64,000 nucleotides of DNA, taken from contig NC_135558.1 in assembly GCF_964340395.1 (NCBI RefSeq), forward strand, positions 24,844,425 through 24,908,424. The letters run 5' to 3'. A program made the translations under genes and the position numbers. The stretch is from Glandiceps talaboti (Eukaryota > Hemichordata > Enteropneusta > Spengelidae). The notes under the pieces were generated by a model. The model had not been told where the DNA came from and ran no database searches. It worked only from the letters and a program-made list of their open reading frames with translations. Shown one piece after another: positions 22,884-34,994 of this stretch (the stretch's first letter is position 1; each line of letters begins with the position of its first letter).

Positions 22884-25125
22884 CTTACAGTGTATTTACA
22901 TCCATCTGTCTATTTGTAATAACGGAGCTATTACAGTGTATTTACATTCATCTGTCTATCTGTAATAACGGAGCTATTACAGTGTCTTTACATCCATCTG
23001 TCTATCTGTAATAACAGGGAGCTATTACAGTGTATTTACATCCATCTGTCTATTTGTAATAACAGGGAGCTATTACAGTGTCTTTACATTCATCTGTCTA
23101 TTTGTAATAACAGGGAGCTATTACTGTAACAGTGTATTTACATCCATCTGTCTATTTGTAATAACAGGGAGCTATTACAGTGTACTTACATTCATCTGTC
23201 TATTTGTAATAACAGGGAGCTATTACAGTGTACTTACATTCATCTGTCTATTTGTAATAACAGGGAGCTATTACAGTGTATTTACATCCATCTGTCTATT
23301 TGTAATAACAGGGAGCTATTACAGTGTATTTACATCCATCTGTCTATTTGTAATAACAGGGAGCTATTACAGTGTATTTACATTCATCTGTCTATTTGTA
23401 ATAACAGGGAGCTATTACAGTGTATTTACATTCATCTGTCTATCTGTAATAACAAGGAGCGATTACAATGTCTTTACATCCATCTGTCTATCTGTAATAA
23501 CAGGGAGCTATTACAGTGTATTTACATTCATCTGTCTATCTGTAATAACATAGTTATTACAGTGTATTTACATAATTCATCTGTCTATCTGTAATAACAG
23601 GGAGCTATTACAGTGTATTTACATCCATCTGTCTATTTGTAATAACGGAGCTATTACAGTGTCTTTACATTCATCTGTCTATTTGTAATAACGGAGCTAT
23701 TACAGTGTATTTACATCCATCTGTCTAGATTTAATAACAGGGAGCTATTACAGTGTCTTTACATCCATCTGTCTATTTGTAATAACGGAGCTATTACAGT
23801 GTCTTTACATCCATCTGCCTATCTGTAATAACAGGGATCTATTACAGTGTATTTACATCCATCTGTCTATCTGTAATAACAGGGAGCTATTACAGTGTAT
23901 TTACATCCATCTGTCTATCTGTAATAACGGAGCTATTACAGTGTCTTTACATCCATCTGTCTATTTGTAATAACGGAGCTATTACAGTGTATTTACATCC
24001 ATCTGTCTATCTGTAATAACGGAGCTATTACAGTGTATTTACATCCATCTGTCTATCTGTAATAACGGAGCTATTACAGTGTATTTACATTCATCTGTCT
24101 ATTTGTAATAACGGAGCTATTACAGTGTATTTACATTCATCTGTCTATTTGTAATAACAGGGAGCTATTACAGTGTATTTACATCCATCTGTCTATCTGT
24201 AATAACGGAGCTATTACAGTGTATTTACATTCATCTGTCTATTTGTAATAACAGGGAGCTATTACTGTAACAGTGTATTTACATTCATCTGTCTATCTGT
24301 AATAACGGAGCTATTACAGTGTCTTTACATTCATCTGTCTATTTGTAACATCAGGGAGCTATTACAGTGTATTTACATTCATCTGTCTATTTGTAATAAC
24401 GGAGCTATTACAGTGTCTTTACATCCATTCGTCTATTTGTAACATCAGGGAGCTATTACAGTGTATTTACATCCATCTGTCTATTTGTAACATCAGGGAG
24501 CTATTACAGTGTCTTTACATCCATTCGTCTATTTGTAACATCAGGGAGCTATTACAGTGTATTTACATTCATCTGTCTATCTGTAATAACAGGGAGCTAT
24601 TACAGTGTCTTTACATCCATTCGTCTATTTGTAACATCAGGGAGCTATTACAGTGTATTTACATTCATCTGTCTATCTGTAATAACAGGGAGCTATTACA
24701 GTGTCTTTACATCCATTCGTCTATTTGTAACATCAGGGAGCTATTACAGTGTATTTACATTCATCTGTCTATCTGTAATAACAGGGAGCTATTACAGTGT
24801 CTTTACATCCATTCGTCTATTTGTAATAAAAGGGAGCCATTACAGTGTATTTACATGAATCTGTCTATCTGTAATAACATAGTTATTACAGTGTATTTAC
24901 ATAATTCATCTGTCTATCTGTAATAACAGGGAGCTATTACAGTGTCTTTACATCCATCTGCCTATCTGTAATAACAGGGATCTATTACAGTGTCTTTACA
25001 TTCATCTGTCTATCTGTAATAACAAGGAGCGATTACAATGTCTTTACATCCATTCGTCTATTTGTAACATCAGGGAGCTATTACAGTGTATTTACATCCA
25101 TCTGTCTATTTGTAATACTGGCCTG
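22884..25125. repeat. 46-48-bp minisatellite array
   Basis: The unit reads GAGCTATTACAGTGTATTTA, then CATCCATCTGTCTATTTGTA, then ATAACAGG (48 bp) or ATAACG (46 bp). About 46 units are present. Variants are ATTTACAT/CTTTACAT, CCATCTG/TCATCTG/CCATTCG and TAATAACAG/TAACATCAG, with ordered alternation at 24420-24830. Each junction can form a short stem (TGTAATA with TATTACA). It is intronic. TAGCAC-family body sequence lies on both sides, so the array sits inside a copy of that element. Confidence 0.95.
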
Positions 25126-25224
25126 TAATCATATCATCTGGAACATAATAAAAACATCACTTTGATTTGTGAAGTATGCAAATTTGAGTGAAGGCTGCTA
25201 TCGTATTTGTTGTTAAAAAATCAT

Positions 25225-26220
25225 TATTTACTTTGAAACTCACAAACTGTAATATATGGGCCATTCATTCATTTAAGACTTTCTAGACTGTCTAGTTGGG
25301 AACTGTTCATATCAAAATGATCTTACCACCGGTGTGTGACTTGGGTCAAAAAATGTGATTTTTGGTCAAAAAACTCAAAAACTACTGGGCAGATCGGTCT
25401 AAAATTTGGTGGGAACATTCTTAGGGGTATTTAGATTAAGAAATGTTCACGACATGATGATTTCATCAGTGATATGGAGATTAGGGCTAAAAATGTGTCT
25501 TTTTGATCAAAAATCTTTAATTCCAGAACTACTCAGCAGATTGGGCAGAATTTGATGGGGATGCATCTGGGAGTGTATATATAAAGACACATTAAACATA
25601 TAATGATCTCATCAGTGATATGCAAATTAGGTGTAAATATGTGAATTTTGGTCAAAAACTTATTTTACAGGAAGTATTTTCAATGAGACTGAAACTAGGT
25701 GAGATGTTTCTAGAAGTGTTATTCTGCAGATTTTCTTCAAAATATTTTGACACAATTGGCCCTAGCAACCATGACCACACCCTTAGCAACAACCAAATGC
25801 CAGTATATTTTGGTCAAATAACAACATCATCTGGTAGGCAAGTGAGTGAACATTCAAAAAATGAATGCAAACATCCCTAGCAACCATAACCACGCCTATA
25901 GCAACAGCCAAATGGTGGTGTATTTCACAAAGATAACAACAGCGACAAGTGAACAAACATTCAAAAAGTGTATGCAAATATGCCTAGCAACAAGACCATG
26001 CCTGTGGCAACAGCCAAATGAACACATATCTTATTGCAAAGATAACAACAGGGATTAATAGACAAGTGAGTAAATGTTCAAAAAATGTATGTATATGTGC
26101 ATAGCAACAAGACCACACCCATAGCAACAGCCAAATGATCGTGTGTATTGTACAGATAACAACAGGGTTGGATAGGCAACTGGATATGCATTCAGCAAAT
26201 GAACACCTATACCTAGCATG
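25225..26220 (+). mobile_element. TAGCAC-family element body, right end replaced by a LINE
   Basis: It has the family phrases 'aaactactgggcagatcgg', 'atgcaaattaggtgtaaata' and 'cagtatattttggtcaaata', and repeated CCATAGCAACAGCCAAAT units to about 26200. The sequence stops at CTAGCATG and the 3' end of an RTE-like LINE begins. The matching left part probably lies left of the 46-48-bp array (22800-22883). Confidence 0.65.
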
Positions 26221-26243
26221 GGTCATCGTCATCGTCGTTCTAC

Positions 26244-28029
26244 TCATATCTGAGTATTCGTGACCTCTGTGATGAAGCTTCTCCATTCGTGATGATTTTG
26301 AGCCTTGGTGTAGCAGCTATAAATTGATCTTCCTGTAAGAGTCAAAATTCCATCTCTCCAGCAAAGTTTCTGCCTACCTCTGCTTCTTTTTCCCTCCACT
26401 TTACCAAACATAATCAGTTTCTCAAGGTTGTCTCGCAACTGCATCAATGAGGTTGGTTTTTTCTCCAATTTCAAGCAGGACACTTGCATTGGTCCTTTTG
26501 GCTGTCCACGGGATGCGAAGAAGCTTCCTCCAACACCACATCTCAAACGCTTCAATTTTCCTCTGATAAGCAGCATCAATAGTCCATGTTTCACACCCAT
26601 ATGTTGCAATTGGAAAATCATCAAGAGACCAAACTTCTCACTCTCTATTCTTACTCTTTCAGTCAAAGTCTCTAGTTCACTTGCGCTGCTAGCTAACAGG
26701 GTAGTATCATCAGCATAACGTTAGTTGTTGATCGTTCTGCCTCCAATTGATATCCCACTGTCATAGTTTTCAAGGGCAAGTCGCATGATGTATTCTGCAT
26801 ATGTATTGAACAGATGAGGTGACTATACATCCTTGTCGTACCCCTTGCTCAATGTTAAACACCAGTCAGTGTCACCGCATGCAGTTCTCACTGTCGATTC
26901 CTGATGTTCATAGAGTGTCCTGATCATTTCTATGACATGTTTTGGGAAGCCCATTGATATCAAGGCTGTCCAGAGTTTTTGGTGCTGGACAGTATCAAAC
27001 GCTTTAGAATAGTTGATGAAGCACATGTACACCGGGAAGTTGAATTCCATAGCCTTCTCCATTATATTTCTGATGTTTGCTATCTGGTCTCTTGTGCCTC
27101 TTCCTTTCACAAAACCTGCCTGCTCTGGGGGGGGGGGGATCTCATGACACATGAACTGCTTCATCCTCTCCAAAATGACATATAGCAGGATCTTGAATTG
27201 CTGGCATGCGAGATTAGAGAGATGGTTCTGTTGTTTTTACATTCTCGAGTGTCGCCTTTCTTGGGAAGTGGTAGAAATACTTATCTTGTCCAATCTTTTG
27301 GCCATGTCTTATCTTTCCAGATCAAGTTGCATAATTTATGCATCACATTCACTCCCTCCTCTCCAGCTTCCTTAAACAGCTTTGCAGGAATATCATCACA
27401 GCCTGGAGCCTTTCCCGTTCACATTTTCTTTATTGCCTGGACCACTTCTGATCTTAGTAGGTAAGGTTCCTCTTCCTCGATCTCGATTGGTTCTGATGTA
27501 CCTCCCAAACCATCTCTACTAGCATACAGTCCTTGGCAGTACTGCTTCCACCTTTGCTTGATTTGGTCATCCAAATCAGTTAGAATTTCGCCATCTTCAT
27601 CCTTAACTACATTTAGCTTTGGTGTTTTCTTCCCTGTGATTTCCTTTACAGCTTTAAAAATATCTCTGGAGTGATGGTAGAAGAGTGTGACTCAACCTCC
27701 TCGCATTTCTTCTCAAGGAAAGCCTGTTTATCTTGTCTGGTCTTCCATTGAATTCTCCTACTCAGATCTTTGTACTGCCTTCTGTCCTTCTCTGATTGCA
27801 TGCCTCTCACCTTTATCACCCGTCTTTCATCTGCTAGTTTGCCAACTTCATCTGATAGCCATGGTGAACGTGATTTCCTAGGTTTTGGCAAGTTCTTATG
27901 TGCTGCTCCAGAGATTACTTCCTTTGTCTGCTTCCATATTTCATTAGGAGTCCATTCTTCTTCCTTTTCAAGCAGTACTTGGAAAGAATTCCTTACTTCT
28001 ATTCTGTATTGATCATGTATCTGCTTCAC
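26244..28029 (-). pseudogene. Reverse transcriptase and C-terminal region of the RTE-like LINE
   Basis: A linker (28029-27646) leads into RT fingers with ALIS-type LPKKGD and ISL blocks at about 27180-27660, crossed by stops. Then comes QAGFVKGRGTRDQI and motif A at 27173-26823, reading MCFINYSKAFDTV. The first catalytic Asp expected in F-I-D-Y-S-K is Asn here. YADD is present at about 26705 but directly follows a stop. The C-terminal block (WCWRKLLRIPW in one frame, then VEGKRSRGRQ and a WRD segment in another) ends at 26244. At least three stops or shifts and the motif A change make it inactive. Confidence 0.8.
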
Positions 28030-28077
28030 GTCATATCTACGTGGGGGAGTATCTCGTTTGATAGACTTCAGTTTGGT

Positions 28078-28764
28078 TCAAATTTCAGCTACAAGTAGTT
28101 GATGATCTGACCCACAATATGCTCCAGGGTATGTTCTTGTTACCTTTATGCCTGACCTCCATCTTCTTCTGATTAAGATGTAGTCTATTTGATTTCTGGT
28201 TTTCCCATCTGGTGAGACCCAGGTGTATAGTCTCCTTGGGTGCTGCTGGAATATGGTGTTGGTTACAGTCAGTTCATTTTCAATGCAGAAATCGATTAGC
28301 CTTTCACCTCTCTCGTTAGCTTTGCCCAATCCAAACTTTCTTATAGCATTGTTGCTTTCCAAGTCATTCCCAACTTTGGCATTGAAATCCCCTAAGTTGA
28401 TGGTAATGTCTATACTAGGAATTTTGTTGATAGTTTCCTGGAGCTCATGGTAGAAGGAGCCAATTTCTTCATCATCTGCTGTCGAGGTTGGTGCGTAGAC
28501 TTGTACAAGAGAAGTGTTGACAGGGTGTGCATGAAGAAGAATAGATATCATTCGGTCACTGATTGGGTTGTATCTGAGGACGCATTTTGCTGCCTCCCTT
28601 GACAGGATGAAGCCTACTCCATTCCTCCGTAGTGTGTCTAAGCCAGAGAAGTAGATAGTATGACTGTCATCTAGAGAGAAATGCCCCTTTCCAGTCCATC
28701 TAACTTCTGCCAAGCCACAGATAGGAACATTACATCTCTCCATTTCCTTTTTCACTATGTGCAC
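28078..28764 (-). pseudogene. APE-type endonuclease domain of the RTE-like LINE
   Basis: The 228-codon frame carries the exonuclease-endonuclease-phosphatase signature. It has ICGLAEVRWTGKG (metal-binding Glu), NGVGFIL, VQVYAPTS, INLGDFNAKVGND (catalytic Asp/Asn), a TWVSPDG...IDYILIRRRW block and GSDHQLLVAE (Ser-Asp-His). All motif residues are present, so this domain is the best preserved part. Its true N-terminus lies across the inserted TIR element: a frame ending RIGTWNVRSVTD is encoded at about 29300-29335 and joins in frame at the target site. The enzyme would nick target DNA for target-primed reverse transcription. The open frame starts at an internal Met only because the insertion cut the gene. 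Confidence 0.85.
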
Positions 28765-28770
28765 CTTGCT

Positions 28771-28780
28771 AGGATCTGTC
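28771..28780. repeat. Target-site duplication, left copy
   Basis: AGGATCTGTC, identical to 29291-29300, flanks the 510-bp TIR element. Removing the element and one copy restores the LINE endonuclease frame, which confirms the boundary. Confidence 0.9.
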
Positions 28781-29290
28781 TAGTCTATCAGCTAGCCCTC
28801 GGATGTTCTTCCGATAAAATACGACACACAGCCGAACAACGCTATCGAGGATGGAACATCCGAGGTCTAGCGAATGTCATCAGGATATAAATAACTGCCA
28901 ATCAGAGAACCGTATTAGCGACAAACACAAACAGAGGACAATAGCTAAATTTTCATGCATATTCATCTTAAGGAGGGGCTTGTATAAATAACCACCAATG
29001 CGTTAACTGAAATGTGTGAATGACAACGTCTACACACTCATCAAACTCACAATTACCATAAACCGATAAGCCATAGTAATGACGTAAATGTGTTTGTCAA
29101 CACTAGCATGCAGAGATTCCCCGAGGTCATAGGTTATTGAATATATTAAAGTATATATATGCATAGATGGCCCAACCCACCGCTCAATGTAATCTCAATG
29201 GAATGTCCGGTCGGAAGGCCCTCACATGCGAACTTCATTCGCTTATAGTTATAGCATCGAAAGAAAGCCCGAACGTCTAGCAGCAAGACT
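28781..29290 (-). mobile_element. 510-bp TIR element with subterminal hairpins, copy 1
   Basis: It is bounded by the 10-bp direct repeat AGGATCTGTC. The termini are imperfect inverted repeats (AGTCTATCAGCTAG against AGTCTTGCTGCTAG, 11 of 14 matching). Next to each terminus is a long-looped hairpin, clearer in copy 2. A second inner inverted pair TCTAGCGAATGTCAT bounds the core in copy 2. Two TATA-like motifs (ATATAAATA at about 28886 and GTATAAATA at about 28982), each near a CCAAT box, lie in the interior. No ORF is present. A 10-bp duplication with TIRs suggests a Mutator-like non-autonomous element, though the superfamily is not established. Orientation is given so that copy 2 reads as +. 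Confidence 0.85.
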
Positions 29291-29300
29291 AGGATCTGTC
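29291..29300. repeat. Target-site duplication, right copy
   Basis: AGGATCTGTC, the second copy of the 10 bp duplicated when the TIR element entered the LINE endonuclease gene. Confidence 0.9.
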
Positions 29301-29353
29301 ACGCTTCTCACATTCCATGTGCCAATACGTTTGCAGCTCCTTAGATTCATTTT

Positions 29354-29400
29354 TAGCACAACTGAACTGAGGTTCAGTAGTGCTATAGGGATCGCCCAGC

Positions 29401-29469
<69 letters not shown>

Positions 29470-30235
29470 CAACTTAAAGTAAAAAACTGCTGAACCGATT
29501 GCCATGATATTTGGTGGGTCCATTACCTTGGGTGTCTAGTTGGGAAATTGTTCAAATCAAAATGATCGCATCACAGGTGTGTGATTTGGGTCAAAAAATG
29601 TGATTTTTGGTCAAAAAACTTAAACTCAGAAACTACTGGGCAGATTGGTGCGAAATTTGGTGGGAAGATTCTTTAGGGGGTGTAAAGTAAGATTTGTTCA
29701 TGACATGATGATTCCATCAGTGATATGCAAATTAGGGCTAAAAATGTGTCTTTTTGGTTAAAAATCTATAATTCCAAAACTACTGAGCAGATTGGGCTGA
29801 AATTTGATGGGAATGCATCTAGGGATGTATGGACGAAGATATATTAAGCATACAATGATTCCATGAGTGATATGCAAATTAGGTGTAAGAATGTTCATTT
29901 TTGGTCAAAAACTTATATCTCAAAAAGTACTTGGTCAATGAGTCTGAAACTTGGAGAGATGTTTCTGAAACTGTTATTCTGCAGATTTTCTTCAAAATAT
30001 TTTGACAAAATTGGCCCTAGCGACCATGACCACGCCCTTTAGCAACAACCAAATGGCAGTATATTTTGGTCAAATAACAACATCATCTGGTAGGCAAGTG
30101 AGTAAACATTCAAAAAATGTGTGCAAATACCCTAGCAACCATGACCACGCCCATAGCAACAGCCAAACAGTGGTGTATTTAACAAAGATAACAGGGTTTA
30201 ATAGACAATTGAATAAACATTCAAAAAATATATAG
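29354..30235 (+). mobile_element. TAGCAC-family hairpin-headed element, right end replaced by satellite
   Basis: The left end is intact: TAGCACAACTGAAC (29354-29367), a 4-base loop and the inverted copy with one mismatch (29372-29385). Then comes ATAGGGATCGCCC, a (TCTG)n(TG)n tract (29402-29466) and the usual body. At about 30235 the body passes directly into the 57-bp satellite, and the right-end signature CAGTTGTGCTACAA is not seen on the far side. Confidence 0.8.
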
Positions 30236-33200
30236 AAGTGTCTAATACATTGCTGATGACCATTCTGTTTGTTAAAGTGAATAGCTATATAGTGGTGTCT
30301 AATACATTGCTGATGACCATTCTGTTTGTTATAGTGAATGGCTATATAGAGTTGTCCAATACATTGCTGATGACCATTCTGTTTGTTATAGTGAATAGCT
30401 ATATAGAGGTGTCCAATACATTGCTGATGACCATTCTGTTTGTTATAGTGAATGGCTATATAGAGGTGTCTAATACATTGCTGATGACCATTCTGTTTGT
30501 TATAGTGAATGGCTATATAGAGGTGTCCAATACATTGCTGATGACCATTGTGTTTGTTATAGTGAATGGCTATACAGCAGTGTCCAATACATTGCTGATG
30601 ACCATTCTGTTTGTTAGAGTGAATAGCTATATAGAGGTGTCCAATACATTGCTGATGACCATTCTGTTTATTATAGTGAATGGCTATATAGAGTTCTCCA
30701 ATACATTGCTGATGACCATTCTGTTTGTTAAAGTGAATAGCTATATAGAGGTGTCCAATACATTGCTGATGACCATTCTGTTTGTTATAGTGAATGGCTA
30801 TATTGAGTTGTCCAATACATTGCTGATGACCATTCTGTTTGTTATAATGAATGGCTATATAGAGGTGTCTAATACATTGCTGATGACCATTCTGTTTGTT
30901 ATAGTGAATGGCTATATAGAGTTGTCCAATACATTGCTGATGACCATTCTGTTTGTTATAGTGAATGGCTATACAGCAGTGTCCAATACATTGCTGATGA
31001 CCATTCTGTTTGTTATAGTGAATGGCTATACAGCAGTGTCCAATACATTGCTGATGACCATTCTGTTTGTTATAGTGAATGGCTATACAGCAGTGTCCAA
31101 TACATTGCTGATGACCATTCTGTTTATTATAGTGAATGGCTATATAGAGTTCTCCAATACATTGCTGATGACCATTCTGTTTGTTAGAGTGAATAGCTAT
31201 ATAGAGGTGTCCAATACATTGCTGATGACCATTCTGTTTGTTATAGTGAATGGCTATACAGCAGTGTCCAATACATTGCTGATGACCATTCTGTTTGTTA
31301 TAGTGAATGGCTATACAGCAGTGTCCAATACATTGCTGATGACCATTCTGTTTGTTAGAGTGAATAGCTATATAGAGGTCTCCAATACATTGCTGATGAC
31401 CATTCTGTTTATTAGAGTGAATAGCTATATAGAGGTGTCCAATACATTGCTGATGACCATTCTGTTTGTTATAATGAATGGCTATATTGAGTTGTCCAAT
31501 ACATTGCTGATGACCATTCTGTTTGTTATAACGAATGGCTATATAGAGGTGTCCAATACATTGCTGATGACCATTCTGTTTGTTATAGTGAATGGCTATA
31601 TAGAGGTGTCCAATACATTGCTGATGACCATTCTGTTTGTTATAGTGAATAGCTATATAGAGGTGTCCAATACATTGCTGATGACCATTCTGTTTGTCAT
31701 AGTGAATGGCTATATAGAGTTCTCCAATACATTGCTGATGACCATTCTGTTTGTTAGAGTGAATAGCTATATAGAGGTGTCCAATACATTGCTGATGACC
31801 ATTCTGTTTGTTATAGTGAATGGCTATATTGAGTTGACCAATACATTGCTGATGACCATTCTGTTTGTTATAATGAATGGCTATATATAGGTGTCTAATA
31901 CATTGCTGATGACCATTCTGTTTGTTATAGTGAATGGCTATATACAGGTGTCCAATACATTGCTGATGACCATTCTGTTTGTTATAGTGAATGGCTATAC
32001 AGCAGTGTCCAATACATTGCTGATGACCATTCTGTTTGTTAGAGTGAATAGCTATATAGAGGTGTCCAATACATTGCTGATGACCATTCTGTTTATTATA
32101 GTGAATGGCTATATAGAGTTCTCCAATACATTGCTGATGACCATTCTGTTTGTTATAGTGAATGGCTATATAGAGGTGTCCAATACATTGCTGATGACCA
32201 TTCTGTTTGTTATAATGAATGGCTATATATAGGTGTCTAATACATTGCTGATGACCATTCTGTTTGTTATAATGAATGGCTATATAGAGGTGTCCAATAC
32301 ATTGCTGATGACCATTCTGTTTGTTAGAGTGAATAGCTATATAGAGTTCTCCAATACATTGCTGATGACCATTCTGTTTGTTATAGTGAATAGCTATATA
32401 GAGGTGTCCAATACATTGCTGATGACCATTCTGTTTGTTATAGTGAATGGCTATATTGAGTTGTCCAATACATTGCTGATGACCTTTCTGTTTGTTATAA
32501 TGAATGGCTATATAGAGGTGTCTAATACATTGCTGATGACCATTCTGTTTGTTATAGTGAATGGCTATATAGAGTTGTCCAATACATTGCTGATGACCAT
32601 TCTGTTTGTTATAGTGAATGGCTATACAGCAGTGTCCAATACATTGCTGATGACCATTCTGTTTGTTATAGTGAATGGCTATACAGCAGTGTCCAATACA
32701 TTGCTGATGACCATTCTGTTTGTTAGAGTGAATAGCTATATAGAGGTCTCCAATACATTGCTGATGACCATTCTGTTTATTATAGTGAATGGCTATATAG
32801 AGTTCTCCAATACATTGCTGATGACCATTCTGTTTGTTAGAGTGAATAGCTATATAGAGGTGTCCAATACATTGCTGATGACCATTCTGTTTGTTATAGT
32901 GAATGGCTATATTGAGTTGTCCAATACATTGCTGATGACCATTGTGTTTGTTATAATGAATGGCTATATTGAGTTGTTCAATACATTGCTGATGACCATT
33001 GTGTTTGTTATAGTGAATGGCTATATAGAGGTGTCCAATACATTGCTGATGACCATTCTGTTTGTTAAAGTGAATAGCTATATAGAGGTGTCCAATACAT
33101 TGCTGATGACCATTCTGTTTGTTATAGTGAATGGCTATATAGAGTTGTCCAATACATTGCTGATGACCATTCTGTTTGTTATAGTGAATAGCTATATAGA

Positions 33201-34020
33201 GGTGTCCAATACATTGCTGATGACCATTCTGTTTGTTAAAGTGAATAGCTATATAGAGGTGTCTAATACATTGCTGATGACCATTCTGTTTGTTATAGTG
33301 AATGGCTATACAGCAGTGTCCAATACATTGCTGATGACCATTGTGTTTGTTATAATGAATGGCTATATAGAGTTGTCCAATACATTGCTGATGACCATTC
33401 TGTTTTTTATAGTGAATGGCTATATAGAGTTGTCCAATACATTGCTGATGACCATTCTGTTTGTTAAAGTGAATAGCTATATAGAGGTCTCCAATACATT
33501 GCTGATGACCATTCTGTTTGTTACAGTGAATAGCTATATAGAGGTGTCTAATACATTGCCGGTGACCATTCTGTTTGTTACAGTGAATGGCTATATAGAG
33601 TTGTCCAATACATTGCTGATGACCATTCTGTTTGTCATAGTGAATGGCTATATAGAGTTGTCCAATACATTGCTGATGACCATTCTGTTTGTTACAGTGA
33701 ATGGCTATATAGAGTTGTCCATTACATTGCTGATGACCATTCTGTTTGTCATAGTGAATAGCTATATAGAGTTGTCCAATACATTGCTGGTGACCATTCT
33801 GTTTGTTATAGTGAATAGCTATATAGAGTTGTCCAATACATTGCTGGTGACCATTCTGTTTGTTATAGTGAATAGCTATATAGAGGTGTCCAATACATTG
33901 CTGATGACCATTCTGTTTGTTATAGTGAATAGCTATATAGAGTTGTCCAATACATTGCTGGTGACCATTCTGTTTGTTATAGTGAATGGCTCTATAGAGG
34001 TGTCCAATATATTTCAGTAG
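30236..34020. repeat. 57-bp satellite array open in frame on both strands
   Basis: The unit begins GTGTCCAATACATTGCTGAT and is 57 bp long, about 66 units, with no length change that breaks frame. Because 57 is 19 codons and the unit lacks stops in some frames, the minus strand reads as one 1332-codon frame (30070-34068) with the 19-residue repeat IHYNKQNGHQQCIGHLYIA. The plus strand reads as frames of 550, 113 and 595 codons with the repeat SNTLLMTILFVIVNGYIEV. No initiation context, splice signal or known domain is present, and base variants recur in many units. It is best read as satellite DNA in the 20.7-kb intron. Confidence 0.93.
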
Positions 34021-34054
34021 ATGACCATTTGCACTGACAGAAGCGATATGAATG

Positions 34055-34485
34055 CAAATGTCATACAAAAATATAAGGTTGTTTTTTTGGAAAAGGGAAA
34101 CAAGGGATTTTTACAGCCCATTGGTGAAAAGAGCATCTATTTCACCATCGTCCGAATCAAAGTTTCTTTATTTGGACTATGTTAAAAGAAATGGTATTAA
34201 TTGGAAACAAGTATGGAGTCTAACTTACAAAACTAAAATTGAGGAGAAAAATAATATTTTTCCAATTTGAAATTCTACATCGAATTTTACCAACGAGTCT
34301 CTTTTTTAAAAAATGACATAAAGGTGACAGTAAATGTGATCATTGCAGCCAAGAGGAATCCCTTGAACACCTTTTCTGGCATTGTAAAATGCACAGCTGT
34401 TTTGGAATGATTTTGTGAATTTTGGGAATACAGAAGTGAGCAATAAACAGATACTTTTTTCTTGTGCTTCAGTGATTTTCGGTTG
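34055..34485 (+). pseudogene. 3' fragment of a Tx1/L1-like LINE
   Basis: The + frame from 34052 contains WKRETRDFYSPLVKR and INWKQVWSLTYKTKIEEKN, then shifts at about 34265. It continues FEILHRILPT and, after a stop, KCDHCSQEESLEHLFWHC. This is the C-terminal region of Tx1/L1-type LINE ORF2, ending in the Cys-x2-Cys...His-x4-Cys motif with the typical EES-LEHLFW spacing. It lacks the RT and the endonuclease, has one stop and a frame change, and abuts the 57-bp satellite on its left. Confidence 0.65.
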
Positions 34486-34650
34486 AAGAACACAATCTGC
34501 TATGCTAAACCATTTAATTCTAATTGGGAAGTATCAATGTTATCGTCAACTTCACTAATGCAAAGTTGACAATAAAGTATTTTTTACAGAGAGTCAAATA
34601 GGTGATGTTAACAGAGAGGACAATTTATATATCATTTTGGTAGAAATTGC

Positions 34651-34945
34651 AATTCTGTAAACTTACGTCACTCAACACTATACATGTCTGAATAAAGAAC
34701 TTTAATATTAAATTATATTACAATGCCTATATCTATGCCTTAGTTGACACGTCTCCCCTAGTACATGATATATTACTCACCAAATACTGTATGTTATGTT
34801 AAATGTGTGTGTAGTCAGTTAGCACCAAGCAAGAATATGAAGTAACATGAGACCTTGGGCCACATGAGTACACCCTCTATGTTGGATGACTACAATTTTT
34901 GTAAACTTATGTCACGCAACATATATATATTACAATGCCTAAGTG
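34651..34945 (-). repeat. Split direct repeat B1-A2-B2 block
   Basis: B2 (34651-34730) and B1 (34893-34945) share GTAAACTTAYGTCACNCAAC and a 'tattacaatgcct' stretch. Between them A2 (34823-34898), starting near ACCAAGCAAGA, matches A1 at 39411-39484. Both A copies contain 'gaagtaac', 'gaccttgg', 'catgagta' and 'ccctctrtgttg'. The copies differ at several positions, so the element is old. Confidence 0.8.
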
Positions 34946-34994
34946 GAGAGTTTCATGCTGTTCTGGTTGTCCAATAGTCTCATGAGGTCAAAAT

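Larger units (their letters stand above)
26221..29345 (-). mobile_element. RTE-like non-LTR retrotransposon, dead, interrupted
   Basis: On the minus strand it runs from about 29345 (5' side) through an APE-type endonuclease, a linker, a reverse transcriptase and a C-terminal region to 26221. There a GATGAC-type simple repeat forms the 3' tail, a tail style seen in RTE-class LINEs. A 510-bp TIR element is inserted in the endonuclease start (28781-29290), duplicating 10 bp. Stops and frame changes occur between 27180 and 27660, before the YADD motif, and after 26640. It inserted into TAGCAC-family DNA, since family bodies lie on both sides (25225-26220 and from 29354). The RTE/BovB-like clade is inferred from similarity to the CFDP2-like endonuclease family and is not proven. 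Confidence 0.8.

Noticed and set aside
22884-25125. CRISPR array
   Set aside because: The repeats are contiguous and there are no unique spacers. The surroundings are a eukaryotic intron. The same holds for the 34-, 47- and 30-bp arrays.
30070-34068. A 1332-codon minus-strand ORF and 550/113/595-codon plus ORFs as genes
   Set aside because: All are products of the 57-bp satellite unit, which is a multiple of three without stops. No domain, splice or start signal supports translation.
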